A stretch of DNA of 64,000 bases from Brumimicrobium sp041655765 (GCA_041655765.1 JBBAEU010000001.1:186001-250000), one strand, 5' to 3'; shown: positions 44,291-52,959, counted from the stretch's first letter. A program made the numbers and translations. The notes: a model not told the origin generated them from the letters alone.

Positions 44291-45760
44291 CTATCCTTTT
44301 TCTTGATAAGCTTTAATGGTTGAATATTTTTCTTGCTTATAAATTTTTTCTATCACATTAAAAATATAATTTCTAAAGAATAAGCCTAACAATCCAAATA
44401 TTCCAATGGCGATAAAGCCAGTTTTTTCGTTAAAGTTATATTTAAAAGCAAAGTAAATTAAAAAAGGTAAAAGAAGTTTTGGAAGCGTTAATAAGATGGT
44501 TTTTGTGTTGAAAGATTGTTTGTCTCCAAACGGTTTTTTTCCTGTAGTCAGGTCGATGGGAGTTTTAACAAATGCGCCAGAAAGTAATGTTAAGTGAGCA
44601 TTGACGCCAATATTATACAATCCGCCGACCAAGATAGCAAGGTAATATTTTGTTCCAAATAAAATATATGGAAAACATAAAATCACAGAAACAGCAGTTA
44701 CCACTACCATAAGCCACCATTTTGAGGCTAAATAATCTCTATATTTAATATTTTGGCTCATCATGAGTTGATAATATGCACTGTCCCAGCTTGGTACGTA
44801 TCCTCCAAATGTAAAAAGGAAACCTGCTGGTACCATGATTCCTGCAAAAATCAACCAAAAATCATTATCATAATCAGAACTTGTAAAGAAGAAAAGTCCG
44901 TAAAACAAGAAGAAAATACTCACCCAAATGGTATTTTTAGACCTTTTATTTCTTAGGATTAATCTCAAGTCATTTTTTAAGAAAGTTCCCATCAAGCCAA
45001 ATCGTTCGAGCCATGAATAATCCTTAATGTTTACAGATTCAGAACGGGTACTCATTGCTTCATCGAGGTACAAAGATTTATAGAAATATTTATAGTTAAA
45101 GTTGTACATGGCAATTGCCAATAAAACAGGGATAAAAAATGTCCAATAAGTACTATAAAAAGAATCGAAAACATATACTGTATATTCTGTAATATCAATA
45201 ATGACATTATAATATTGTGCGGCTGCTGAACCAAAAACCAAAGTCACGATAATAATAAAGAGTGTGTTTTTATTATTGATGGCAAGATTTAGGTAATTAT
45301 TAAAAATTGTCAATCCAATAATTGCAACGTTCCACAATATTACTTGAATAATTGAAAAGTCATTGATTATAAGTGTAACAGAGAATGGCAAGAAAAAGAA
45401 GATAGGATAAATATTATAAAATGAAAATGCAGATTTTCCGAGGAGATAATGTGTAAGTTTCCGTTTAGAAATGGGCTGAATCAATAAAGGTCGTACGCTT
45501 GTTACAGGTAATTTTTGTAAAAAATAGCGAAACATTAAATCTCCTACCCACCAATAAATAAGGAATTTATTCACTGTTTGAAACGGTTCGAGTCCCTCAT
45601 CTTCAAGAATATAATACAGAGCTACACCCAGCGAAAGGATAAGAAGTGCATAAAACGCAGCTGCTATCCCTAATAAAATTTTTAAAAATAAATTAAAATT
45701 ATAGGAAGACGACCGTTTAAAAAAGCGCCATTCAAGAGAAATCAGATTTTTTAGAATCAT
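44291..45760 (-). CDS. DUF5687 family membrane protein (ABC-transporter permease-like)
   Basis: Bacteroidota-specific integral membrane protein of about 489 residues, with about 12 predicted transmembrane helices in an ABC-2-like layout. Typical start LKNLISLEWRFFKRSSSY after the ATG at 45760; the open frame back to 45835 is not likely coding. GKSAFSFYNIYPI and MSQNIKYRDYLASKWW (about 345-360) are recognisable family segments. DUF5687 genes usually sit beside an ATP-binding subunit; none is here, so it may pair with one elsewhere. Its promoter region is shared with the divergent heme-copper operon. Confidence 0.78.
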   Translation of the reverse strand: MILKNLISLEWRFFKRSSSYNFNLFLKILLGIAAAFYALLILSLGVALYYILEDEGLEPFQTVNKFLIYWWVGDLMFRYFLQKLPVTSVRPLLIQPISKRKLTHYLLGKSAFSFYNIYPIFFFLPFSVTLIINDFSIIQVILWNVAIIGLTIFNNYLNLAINNKNTLFIIIVTLVFGSAAAQYYNVIIDITEYTVYVFDSFYSTYWTFFIPVLLAIAMYNFNYKYFYKSLYLDEAMSTRSESVNIKDYSWLERFGLMGTFLKNDLRLILRNKRSKNTIWVSIFFLFYGLFFFTSSDYDNDFWLIFAGIMVPAGFLFTFGGYVPSWDSAYYQLMMSQNIKYRDYLASKWWLMVVVTAVSVILCFPYILFGTKYYLAILVGGLYNIGVNAHLTLLSGAFVKTPIDLTTGKKPFGDKQSFNTKTILLTLPKLLLPFLIYFAFKYNFNEKTGFIAIGIFGLLGLFFRNYIFNVIEKIYKQEKYSTIKAYQEKG

Positions 45761-45945
45761 TGCTATTATTTGATTTTCTCCAAAAATACATCTTCCTTTT
45801 CTAAGAAACAATAGGATTTTATTTTTTTTAAGCAATCATCAAATCAACCTAAAATCTTACGTTCATTTTAGCCCTTTTTTGTGTTTTTAGAATATGTTTT
45901 GTTCACTCTACAAGGCAATTCGTCATTCATTATGATGTTTCTAAC

Positions 45946-45971
45946 CATGTAAAAACATGATATTTATCATG
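45946..45971. promoter_or_regulatory. Two overlapping FNR/CRP-geometry palindromes (operator candidate)
   Basis: CATGT-N4-ACATG (45946-45959) overlaps CATGATA-TT-TATCATG (45956-45971). The inner part of the second is TGAT-N4-ATCA, which differs from the FNR/DNR consensus TTGAT-N4-ATCAA only at the outer bases. It lies about 70 nt upstream of the probable start of the NO-reductase-like operon, a distance seen for CRP-family activators. Regulator unknown. Confidence 0.5.
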
Positions 45972-46020
45972 AATCTATTTTTAAATTGGACTTTATTATC
46001 CGCTTTTAAAAATAGAATAA

Positions 46021-46028
46021 TAGGTTTG
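46021..46028 (+). promoter_or_regulatory. -7 element of the heme-copper operon
   Basis: TAGGTTTG fits TAnnTTTG, 37 nt upstream of the ATG at 46065. No good -33 TTG at standard distance, in keeping with activator dependence. Confidence 0.45.
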
Positions 46029-46064
46029 CAAAAGAAAAATTGATGTTAACTAAAAAAGAAAAAA

Positions 46065-46775
46065 ATGGAACAATTTACAATTTTATTGGCTTTACAAAAT
46101 ACTGTTGGATGGGTGACTGCAGTGGGTGTAATTGCCGTGCTGATAGTCTTATACATTTTATTTAGTACTTCACACAAAAAAGAAGACAAGGAAGTCGCAA
46201 AAGCAAAGGTTTATAAAGTTCGACGTAAATACTTTTGGGGTTTGACCGCAGTTATGGCAATCGGATTTTTGTCCTCAATGGCTTTTTTGCCTTATGGAAA
46301 CCAAGATGACAAAACAGATGTTACTTATTCTGTTTTGGCGTTTCAATGGGGATGGAAGATTGCTGAAGGTGATAAACTATTAACTGAAAGTGTTGATGAG
46401 TTCAGGGGAGCGAATAAAATTGACGTCATACCGGGTCAATTTGTGAAATTTATTGTAGGCGCAAAAGATGTAACGCATAGCTTCGGAATCTATAATGAAG
46501 CTGGTGATATGGTAGCACAAGTACAAGCAATGCCGGGTTATACGAATGATTTGTATTATCATTTTACTGAACCAGGAGTTTACAAAGTACTTTGTATGGA
46601 ATATTGTGGAATCGCACATGCGATGATGATAGCTACAATTAATGTGCAAGGACCTTTGAATGATGTTGAGGAAACAAAAGTAGAAACTCCTTCAGAAGAA
46701 TTAAGTGAAGAAAATGAGGAATTTAAAATTGATGTTGTTGAAGCTGAAAACAACGACTTGCAGGGACAATTATAG
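46065..46775 (+). CDS. CuA-containing subunit II of a heme-copper oxidoreductase
   Basis: Membrane-anchored electron-entry subunit, 236 residues. Two transmembrane helices (about 15-34 and 57-77), then a periplasmic cupredoxin domain. The CuA ligands are all present: H138 (VTHSFGIY), C177, E179 and C181 (CMEYC), H185 and M188 (GIAHAMM). The electron-entry aromatic patch FQWGW is at 93-97. The C-terminal tail (about 195-236) is acidic and low in complexity. It is paired with the heme-copper subunit I gene (23 nt downstream). This pairing occurs in oxygen reductases and in CuA-type nitric oxide reductases; the choice depends on subunit I. Confidence 0.9.
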   Translation: MEQFTILLALQNTVGWVTAVGVIAVLIVLYILFSTSHKKEDKEVAKAKVYKVRRKYFWGLTAVMAIGFLSSMAFLPYGNQDDKTDVTYSVLAFQWGWKIAEGDKLLTESVDEFRGANKIDVIPGQFVKFIVGAKDVTHSFGIYNEAGDMVAQVQAMPGYTNDLYYHFTEPGVYKVLCMEYCGIAHAMMIATINVQGPLNDVEETKVETPSEELSEENEEFKIDVVEAENNDLQGQL

Positions 46776-46798
46776 ACTAACGAAATAAACAAATTGAT

Positions 46799-48289
46799 AT
46801 GATTACTTTAAGTTTAGAAGAGAAAAAACAGCAAAAAAAGCTAATGAATGTTTGGGGAATTACATTTTTAATTGCATTTCCCTTACTGATAACTCTTGGG
46901 TTATTAATGAGAATGAGACAAGGAGAAATGACAACAACTATACCGAATGATTTTTATATGTATATGACATTGCATGGATTAGGAATGATTAGTGTTTTGT
47001 TTAGCATTGCTTTTGCTGGTTTATGGTATTTAATAAGTACCCGATTCGTCAAATTAAGTTCAAAACTCGGGTTTTTCTTATGGGCTTTAATTGCTTTGGC
47101 TTTACTTGGGTTAGCTGCGGGAACTTTAATTGGTAAATTTGGTCCTGGTTGGTATATGTTATATCCTTTACCATTTATAAATACATTTTGGTCAAGTTGG
47201 GCTACTACCCTATCTACTTTATCTATTGTTGTTGCTGGGGTTGCTTGGTTGATCGGAATTTTACACATACTTTATTCTATGGCAAAACACTACGGTGGGT
47301 TTAAAAATCTACTGGGATGGCAATATTTAAAATCCGACAATCCTGAGCATAAAATTAGTCCAATTATTATGATTGCTACAATTGCTCTCATTCCTGGGGT
47401 TTTTGCAGTGATTTTTGGAGCAATTTTCCTTATCATTATGCTGATGCAAGTATTAGAGCCTTCATTAGCGTTTGATGCTTTAATGATGAAAAACCTAGTG
47501 ATGTATTTTGGTCATGCCATCGCCAACATTACTATGTATTGTGCAGTTGGATGGGTTTATCATTTGTTACCAGAGTTTACAGGTCGTAAAATTAAGATGA
47601 ACAAAGTATTGGTATATTCATGGAATGCGACTTTATTCTTTATCATTTTTGCTTTCTTCCATCACTTGTATATGGATTTTGTACAACCCCTACCTTTCCA
47701 AATAATTGGTCAAATAATGTCGTATGCAAGTCCAATTCCTGCAACAGCTATCACAATGTTTACCGTTATTAGTCAGTTGTACAAATCAAATGTAAATTGG
47801 GGCGTTGTTCCGTTAATGTTTTTGATTGGAATGGCCGGTTGGGCAATTGGAGGATTTGCTGCAGTTGTAGATTCTACAATAGCATTCAATACAATTTTAC
47901 ACAACACTTTATGGGTTCCTGCTCACTTTCATACTTATATGTTAATGGGTGTAATTCCATTTATTTTAGGATTCTTATTTTATATCACTTCTAATGAAAA
48001 AAACATCAATGGAAGTGGTCTTGCAAAATTTGGATTTTGGATTTTTGCAACAGCAAGTTATGGATTTTTAATTATGTTCTATATGGGTGGATTGGAAAGT
48101 ATTCCTCGCCGATATGCATCTTATGCTTATACACAAGTAGATAATGTTGTTAGTACTGGAGCATCATTAGCAGTGATTGCTGTTTATTTTGTGATATTTA
48201 TTTTAGTTGGGTTATCAATCCTTTATATTTCACTTTTTGGACGGTTTTTTAAGGTTAAATCCAACCAAGAATACATTAGAGAAATATAA
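46799..48289 (+). CDS. Heme-copper catalytic subunit lacking the active-site tyrosine (probable NO reductase type)
   Basis: Polytopic subunit I of 496 residues, about 12 helices. Low-spin heme ligand H59 (LHGLGM); CuB ligands H239 (YFGHAIAN) and H288-H289 (FFHHLYMD); high-spin and second low-spin ligands H376 and H378 (VPAHFHTYML). In A- and B-type oxygen reductases the first CuB His is followed four residues later by the cross-linked Tyr (HPEVY or HPIVY). Here that place is Asn243 (HAIAN). Loss of this Tyr is a known mark of nitric oxide reductases, including CuA-bearing non-canonical families. I therefore infer NO reduction rather than O2 reduction, with moderate certainty. The operon also has a Sco CuA chaperone. 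Confidence 0.82.
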   Translation: MITLSLEEKKQQKKLMNVWGITFLIAFPLLITLGLLMRMRQGEMTTTIPNDFYMYMTLHGLGMISVLFSIAFAGLWYLISTRFVKLSSKLGFFLWALIALALLGLAAGTLIGKFGPGWYMLYPLPFINTFWSSWATTLSTLSIVVAGVAWLIGILHILYSMAKHYGGFKNLLGWQYLKSDNPEHKISPIIMIATIALIPGVFAVIFGAIFLIIMLMQVLEPSLAFDALMMKNLVMYFGHAIANITMYCAVGWVYHLLPEFTGRKIKMNKVLVYSWNATLFFIIFAFFHHLYMDFVQPLPFQIIGQIMSYASPIPATAITMFTVISQLYKSNVNWGVVPLMFLIGMAGWAIGGFAAVVDSTIAFNTILHNTLWVPAHFHTYMLMGVIPFILGFLFYITSNEKNINGSGLAKFGFWIFATASYGFLIMFYMGGLESIPRRYASYAYTQVDNVVSTGASLAVIAVYFVIFILVGLSILYISLFGRFFKVKSNQEYIREI

Positions 48290-48312
48290 ATAGATTTAAA
48301 AATAGTAAAAGC

Positions 48313-48957
48313 ATGAAGCTAAAAACTGTCATCATACCGCTTATAACTTTGGGGATATGCATTGCAATTATCTCAAAATGGACACATGGCTTTAAGGCTT
48401 TTACTATTTTTTCTTATTCATTAGAGGAAGCTTCTCCGCTTAATAAAGAATTTCCTGAGATTCAATTGATAAACCACGACAGTGTCTTGGTAAACTTGAA
48501 TGAAGATCCAAAATATAAACTGGCAAATTTTGTGTATCTAAATTGTCCTTTTGTTTGTCATAAAATCAACAATCAATTAGAAAAAGTATATCATTCTATT
48601 GATACTCTATTGGTTCCATCTCAAATTGAGTTTGTAACAATCAGTTTTGATTTAGATAATGATGATGTGGAACGAATTAGGAATTACCGTAATCATTTCA
48701 AGAATATTCCTGGATGGGAATTTGCTATTCCTTACGAAGTAGATGAGCAGGAGTTTGATGTATTTCTAAAAAATATCGGCGTTTGGATATACAAAGAATC
48801 AAAAAATAGAATCATCAATCATTCTACCTATATTTATCTTATTTCGCCAGACAATAAAATTGTAAAAATATTTGATCCTGAACGGGAAGATAATAATTCA
48901 ATAGTAACTGAAATAAATGAATGGATAAATACTGGACAAAATATCGCGTCGTTATAA
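48313..48957 (+). CDS. SCO1/SenC-family copper chaperone
   Basis: Membrane-anchored thioredoxin-fold protein that delivers copper to CuA sites. 214 residues, N-terminal membrane anchor (about 5-21). Copper-binding motif C78-P-F-V-C82 (CxxxC) and conserved H170 (IINHSTYIYL). It follows the catalytic subunit by 23 nt and overlaps the next gene by 37 nt. Its presence supports a functional CuA centre in the subunit II encoded upstream. The family could also act as a thiol reductase. Confidence 0.9.
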   Translation: MKLKTVIIPLITLGICIAIISKWTHGFKAFTIFSYSLEEASPLNKEFPEIQLINHDSVLVNLNEDPKYKLANFVYLNCPFVCHKINNQLEKVYHSIDTLLVPSQIEFVTISFDLDNDDVERIRNYRNHFKNIPGWEFAIPYEVDEQEFDVFLKNIGVWIYKESKNRIINHSTYIYLISPDNKIVKIFDPEREDNNSIVTEINEWINTGQNIASL

Positions 48958-49517
48958 TCATTACAGTGTTTTTTGTGGGATTCTATCTGTTGTCGATTCA
49001 ATTTGATGAATGGTTTACCTATACAATGCCACGACATCAAATTATACAGCTACCTTTAATGTTTTTATTGGGTGTACTTTTAGCTCAAGCCTTTCATAGT
49101 TGGCGAGTAAAAGACTTAGGCTGGGCAATTTCAGGTTTGATTTTCATATTTTCGTCAATCATATTTTGGATGTTACCTCATTCTGTTGATAAAGCCGTTA
49201 TCGAGCCAGAATTTAATAAATTGATGCACGTAAATATGATTATTTCTGGGGCATTATTGGTTGCTATCTATCGAGAATTAATTTTTGAAGTAAAAATATT
49301 TTTTTTGGGAATGTTATCAGCAAAATTGGGTGCTGCTGGCGTTATCATGAAAGTTTTTAACTTGCTTTTATGTAGTTCTTTTGATATTCGACAACAGAAA
49401 GAAACGGGGAATTATTTTATCTTTCTCGCTTTAGTTATTTTTATCTCAACAATTGTGGTGTTTTTTAGGATGCCCTCAATAAAAAGTAGAGAGCGAAGTA
49501 ATTTTTTGGGTTATTAA
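48921..49517 (+). CDS. Small multi-helix membrane protein of the heme-copper operon
   Basis: I do not recognise the family. It is 198 residues with six probable transmembrane helices (about 8-26, 40-57, 67-84, 100-117, 124-150 and 165-182). MPRHQIIQLPLM (about 36-47) and KLMHVNMIISG (about 101-111) contain histidines at helix ends, somewhat like CtaG/caa3-type assembly factors, but the resemblance is weak. The start codon lies 37 nt inside the Sco gene, so it is translationally coupled. Likely an assembly factor for the metal centres (inference from position). Confidence 0.7.
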   Translation: MDKYWTKYRVVIIITVFFVGFYLLSIQFDEWFTYTMPRHQIIQLPLMFLLGVLLAQAFHSWRVKDLGWAISGLIFIFSSIIFWMLPHSVDKAVIEPEFNKLMHVNMIISGALLVAIYRELIFEVKIFFLGMLSAKLGAAGVIMKVFNLLLCSSFDIRQQKETGNYFIFLALVIFISTIVVFFRMPSIKSRERSNFLGY

Positions 49518-49551
49518 GGGTTTTTATTTCTATTTTTCTTCCTAATCTTTT

Positions 49552-50640
49552 TTATTTTCTTTTTCTATTTTTCTTATTGGAATCAGGTAATGCATCGTCT
49601 TCATCATTTGCATTGGCTTCACCCTTTGTTGTGATTTCGTTCCCATAAACATCGTAAACATGTTCTTCAACCAACTCCCCTTTTCTATAAATTGCCTCTC
49701 TTTTTAGTGCATTATTTGAGAAATATTCCAAAAACTTTCCTTCTTTAACTCCCTTTCTATAAGTTTCTAAAGATTGTAAGTTTCCATCAATAAAGAAAAC
49801 CTTGAATTCACCATCTTTAACGTCTTTTTTCCATGATTCTGTTCTTAAAAGCGATCCATCATCATAGTAATACTTCCACTCTCCCTCTTTTTTCCCTTTG
49901 TCGTAAAACAACTCTTGAAGTACTTCTCCATCCTTGTTGTATTGCAGAAACGCTCCATCCATGATTCCCATGTTGTAATGCACTATTTTCTTTACTTTTG
50001 AATCTGGCCAGAAATACTCTCTTTTTTCACCATGCAAGATGCCCTCTACATAATTTTCGATTTTTATGGTATCATTTTCATAAACTGTATAATTCCAATT
50101 TTCTTCAGCACCGTTTACAACATACTTTGTTGTAGCTGTTCCTACTGGTGTCTGACGAAAATAAATGGCTTTCCCATGTTTTTCTCCATTGAAAAAATTC
50201 ATTTCCCATGCGACCAACCCACTCGAGTCATTATAATATGTCCAACGTCCATTTTCTACTCCATGAATGTATGTTTTAACCACTTGTGGACATCCAGATG
50301 CGTAATAACTTGTGTCTGTTCCGTTAATCAGCCCGTTTTCAAAAGAGACTGAATGTTGTTTAATTCCGTTCATGTGGCAGGTCTCACAATCACCAGTAAA
50401 GGGTTTACCGTTAGATTTTAAAAACACAACACTGCTTTCTGGGTCAGATTCTAAAGCTTGGTTACAATCAATAATTTTATTGCCATACAAATCACATTCC
50501 CAATCTGGATAACGTTGGTCTATTCGATCCAAAGCTTTCTGAAAACAAGGTCCTCTTCTTATATTTATATTATCACTAACTTGGCTTAACCCGTTCAATG
50601 AAAATATTAGGATTATTATGGTTACAATGTGTTTCAGCAT
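49552..50640 (-). CDS. MORN_2 repeat protein (YwqK-like), exported
   Basis: Protein of 362 residues with a signal peptide (1-19, ends GLSQ) and at least seven MORN-like repeats of the YwqK type (about 90-340; for example FNGEKHGKAIYF, KGKKEGEWKYYYDDG, KGVKEGKFLEYF). The N-terminal part has a Cys pair CETCHMNG (about 81-88). The family is often labelled as antitoxin-like, but in Bacteroidota these exported repeats have no proven function. It is the last gene of the pyrE operon (10 nt after the thioesterase gene). Confidence 0.83.
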   Translation of the reverse strand: MLKHIVTIIILIFSLNGLSQVSDNINIRRGPCFQKALDRIDQRYPDWECDLYGNKIIDCNQALESDPESSVVFLKSNGKPFTGDCETCHMNGIKQHSVSFENGLINGTDTSYYASGCPQVVKTYIHGVENGRWTYYNDSSGLVAWEMNFFNGEKHGKAIYFRQTPVGTATTKYVVNGAEENWNYTVYENDTIKIENYVEGILHGEKREYFWPDSKVKKIVHYNMGIMDGAFLQYNKDGEVLQELFYDKGKKEGEWKYYYDDGSLLRTESWKKDVKDGEFKVFFIDGNLQSLETYRKGVKEGKFLEYFSNNALKREAIYRKGELVEEHVYDVYGNEITTKGEANANDEDDALPDSNKKNRKRK

Positions 50641-50650
50641 AGTTTAAAAT

Positions 50651-51049
50651 TTATTCTTTATCTAATTTTTCCATTGCTTCTCTAAAATCAGGATAAATGG
50701 GTACACTTTTCTTCTTTTTAAAGTCATAACATACCAAAGTTGATTTTCCAGTAGTGCAGAGTGTATTATTAACCATTACTTTATAACCAAACGTAAAACT
50801 TTTGTTACCTATATGAACAAGGTGAAGAGAAATTTCCACTTCGCCATCCAGATGAATTGCTTTTAGATAAGTTATTTCATTTTTAACAAGAATCAGACCA
50901 TGTGTTGAATAATCCCACTTTTTACCAAGCATTTGATTAAAATAGTCCATTCTGGCTTGCTCGAAATAGCTCAAATAGACTGCGTTGTTAACATGTCCAA
51001 GCATGTCACAATCTCTGAATCTAACTTTAATTTTTGTTGGTGTAAACAA
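50651..51049 (-). CDS. Acyl-CoA thioesterase, hot-dog fold (YbgC/FadM type)
   Basis: Cytosolic hot-dog protein of 132 residues. VRFRDCDMLGHVNNAVYLSYFEQAR (active-site Asp14 in CDMLGHVNN) is the 4HBT signature. It hydrolyses acyl-CoA thioesters in known relatives; the natural substrate is unknown. Encoded in the pyrE operon (43 nt after the SRPBCC gene, 10 nt before the MORN gene). Confidence 0.88.
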   Translation of the reverse strand: MFTPTKIKVRFRDCDMLGHVNNAVYLSYFEQARMDYFNQMLGKKWDYSTHGLILVKNEITYLKAIHLDGEVEISLHLVHIGNKSFTFGYKVMVNNTLCTTGKSTLVCYDFKKKKSVPIYPDFREAMEKLDKE

Positions 51050-51092
51050 TTTTTATAAATTAAAAGAATTAATATGACCTTGAATATAAGAA

Positions 51093-51506
51093 TTATATTT
51101 CAATATCTCCTTCAAAATTCTTCTTCAATTTATTTGCCATATAGTTAAAAAGGTTCGTCAATGGTTTTTTAACCATCATCTGAAGAAAGGTATTTACTTC
51201 TCCATCAAACGCAATGTATCCTTCTGTTTTTGTATCGGAAATCTCTTGTAAATAAATTGATAATTTAAAAGGGAACGGAGATTTTTCTCCAGACTTCATC
51301 TGAATTTCTTCGGTTGCTTTTAATGCTTCTTGAATTAAAGAGATTGTAATTCCTCCTTGAACTTTAAAAGAACATTCATTTTCACTTCCTTTAAAATCTT
51401 TTGCTTCATCAGGTAATAATTTACCAATGTTTTCTGCGTTCGTAAGGAATTCGTACACCTTTTGCTGTGAGGCGTTTACGATTATTTTATCACTATCAAT
51501 TTTCAT
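51093..51506 (-). CDS. SRPBCC (START-like) family protein
   Basis: Small cytosolic 137-residue protein of the SRPBCC/Bet v 1-like fold: KIIVNASQQKVYEFLTNAENIGKLLP (N-terminal strand-helix) and a C-terminal amphipathic helix KKPLTNLFNYMANKLKKNF. Such folds bind hydrophobic ligands. It is 7 nt downstream of pyrE, an arrangement I believe is common in flavobacteria, so it is co-expressed. Ligand unknown. Confidence 0.8.
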   Translation of the reverse strand: MKIDSDKIIVNASQQKVYEFLTNAENIGKLLPDEAKDFKGSENECSFKVQGGITISLIQEALKATEEIQMKSGEKSPFPFKLSIYLQEISDTKTEGYIAFDGEVNTFLQMMVKKPLTNLFNYMANKLKKNFEGDIEI

Positions 51507-51513
51507 ATTCTTG

Positions 51514-52155
51514 TTATTGCCCCCATTCGCTTGGATTTTCTCTCCAAGAATGTAAGGATTCGACTTCTTTTTCTGAAATTATATTTTGTTTTAATGCTAC
51601 TTCAATCAATGTTTCATAATTAGAAAGCTCATGAATTGGGCAATTAGCTTCTTTAAAAGCATCCACAGCTACGTCAAATCCATAATTGAAGATTGCCAAA
51701 ACTCCTTTTACGTTCAGGTTTTCTGCTCGCAATGCTTCTACGGCTTTTAAGCTGCTACCTCCTGTAGAAATTAAATCTTCAATAACAACAACATTGTCTC
51801 CTGTTGTTATATCTCCTTCAATTTGATTTTTTAATCCATGACCTTTTGAGGATGAACGAACATATACAAAAGGGATTCCTAATTCTTGTGCAACCAATAC
51901 ACCGATTGCGATTCCTCCAGTTGCAACCCCTGCAATCATACTTGGCTTTCCGTATAAATCAAGAATTAATTCGGCGAAACATTGACGAATAAATGTCCTG
52001 ATTGCGGGATAAGATAAGGTTTTTCTGTTGTCGCAATAAATTGGAGACTTCCATCCAGAAGACCAGTGGAAAGGGGTGTCAGGCTGTAATTTAACAGCTT
52101 TGATTTGTAGCAAATATTCTGCTATCTTTGTGGCTTTGTCAAAATCATTAATCAT
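51514..52155 (-). CDS. pyrE: Orotate phosphoribosyltransferase
   Basis: Transfers orotate to PRPP in de novo pyrimidine synthesis. 213 residues. Active-site segments FHWSSGWKSPIYCDNRKTLS (about 23-42), GVATGGIAIG (substrate loop, about 75-84), the flexible loop SSSKGHGLKNQIEG (about 100-113) and the PRPP motif VVVIEDLISTGGSS (about 120-133) are all present. First gene of a four-gene operon. Its ATG (52153-52155) lies back-to-back with possible NUDIX start codons on the other strand, so regulation of the two genes is probably linked. Confidence 0.94.
   Translation of the reverse strand: MINDFDKATKIAEYLLQIKAVKLQPDTPFHWSSGWKSPIYCDNRKTLSYPAIRTFIRQCFAELILDLYGKPSMIAGVATGGIAIGVLVAQELGIPFVYVRSSSKGHGLKNQIEGDITTGDNVVVIEDLISTGGSSLKAVEALRAENLNVKGVLAIFNYGFDVAVDAFKEANCPIHELSNYETLIEVALKQNIISEKEVESLHSWRENPSEWGQ
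52123..52130 (+). promoter_or_regulatory. -7 element of the NUDIX gene inside the pyrE coding region
   Basis: TATCTTTG fits TAnnTTTG and would start RNA near 52137, about 26 nt before the ATG at 52163. It lies within the first codons of the divergent pyrE gene; the -33 distance to TTTG at 52104-52107 is short. Confidence 0.45.
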
Positions 52156-52162
52156 GATACAA

Positions 52163-52768
52163 ATGTATAAAGTATTTATTGATAATTCCTCAATAAACTT
52201 TCAAAAAGAAGAAAAGTTTAGTACAAATATCCCTGCAAACTATTTGCCAAATTTAGATTGTAACGATTTTAATGAGTTTAGAGAAATGCTCAACAATGTT
52301 ATTAACGAACCAAATTTCTACATGAACGGCTCAAATCCTGAAACAATTTTAAAAGATTATTTCAAAAATTTTAAATGGATTGAAGCTGCAGGTGGAATTG
52401 TGAAAAATGAAACAAACAAGAAGTCGTTATTTATTTTTAGGAATAATAAGTGGGATTTACCTAAAGGAAAAATGGAGAAAAACGAAACGCCTGAAGAAAC
52501 TGCTATTCGTGAAATTCAGGAAGAGTGTGGACTAAATAAAATAAAAATTGTGTACCCACTCTCTCCTACTTACCATGTTTATCATGCTTACAATAATTAT
52601 TGGATAAAAAAGACACATTGGTTTGTTTTAAAAACAGAAGAAAAAGAAATCAAACCCCAACTGGAAGAGAATATTACTGATATTAAATGGATTGACGAAA
52701 GTGAGGCTAAATTAATAGAAGATAATACCTATTCGTCTATTCTCGAATTAAGAGAAAATTGGTTTTAA
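52163..52768 (+). CDS. NUDIX hydrolase
   Basis: Cleaves nucleoside-diphosphate derivatives (NDP-X). 201 residues from ATG 52163 (MYKVFIDN is the common start of this group; ATG 52154 is an alternative overlapping the pyrE start codon on the other strand). The Nudix box is complete: GKMEKNETPEETAIREIQEE from about residue 103, ending CGL, matching Gx5Ex7REUxEExGU. A separate N-terminal domain (about 1-65) precedes it. Substrate unknown. Divergent from pyrE. Confidence 0.9.
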   Translation: MYKVFIDNSSINFQKEEKFSTNIPANYLPNLDCNDFNEFREMLNNVINEPNFYMNGSNPETILKDYFKNFKWIEAAGGIVKNETNKKSLFIFRNNKWDLPKGKMEKNETPEETAIREIQEECGLNKIKIVYPLSPTYHVYHAYNNYWIKKTHWFVLKTEEKEIKPQLEENITDIKWIDESEAKLIEDNTYSSILELRENWF

Positions 52769-52867
52769 AAACTGATAATCTTAATAAGCAAAATCATCCT
52801 TTGATAACAATTTGTTTTTATTGCTGTAATTGAGATGCATTTACAAACAATAAAATTAGCTAAAACA

Positions 52868-52898
52868 TTGAAAAATGCCTTAATATAATTTATCTTTG
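52868..52898 (+). promoter_or_regulatory. Consensus promoter of the 3-hydroxybutyryl-CoA dehydrogenase gene
   Basis: TTG (52868-52870), 20-nt spacer, TATCTTTG (52891-52898): an exact Bacteroidota promoter, 61 nt before the ATG at 52960. Confidence 0.8.
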
Positions 52899-52959
52899 CT
52901 AAAGATATAATAAGTAAAAGTAAAATATTCATATTTTTGTAGAAATTAAATACTAAAAA

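Larger units (their letters stand above)
45761..46064. promoter_or_regulatory. Divergent control region of the heme-copper operon
   Basis: 304 bp between the DUF5687 gene and the CuA subunit gene. It contains the double palindrome at 45946-45971 and a -7 element TAGGTTTG at 46021-46028. A run of T near 45826 and AT-rich DNA fill the rest; no ORF is supported. Confidence 0.55.

Noticed and set aside
45585..45600. GGTTCGAGTCC, which resembles a tRNA T-loop
   Set aside because: It lies in the coding frame of the DUF5687 gene and no acceptor stem or anticodon arm could be built around it.
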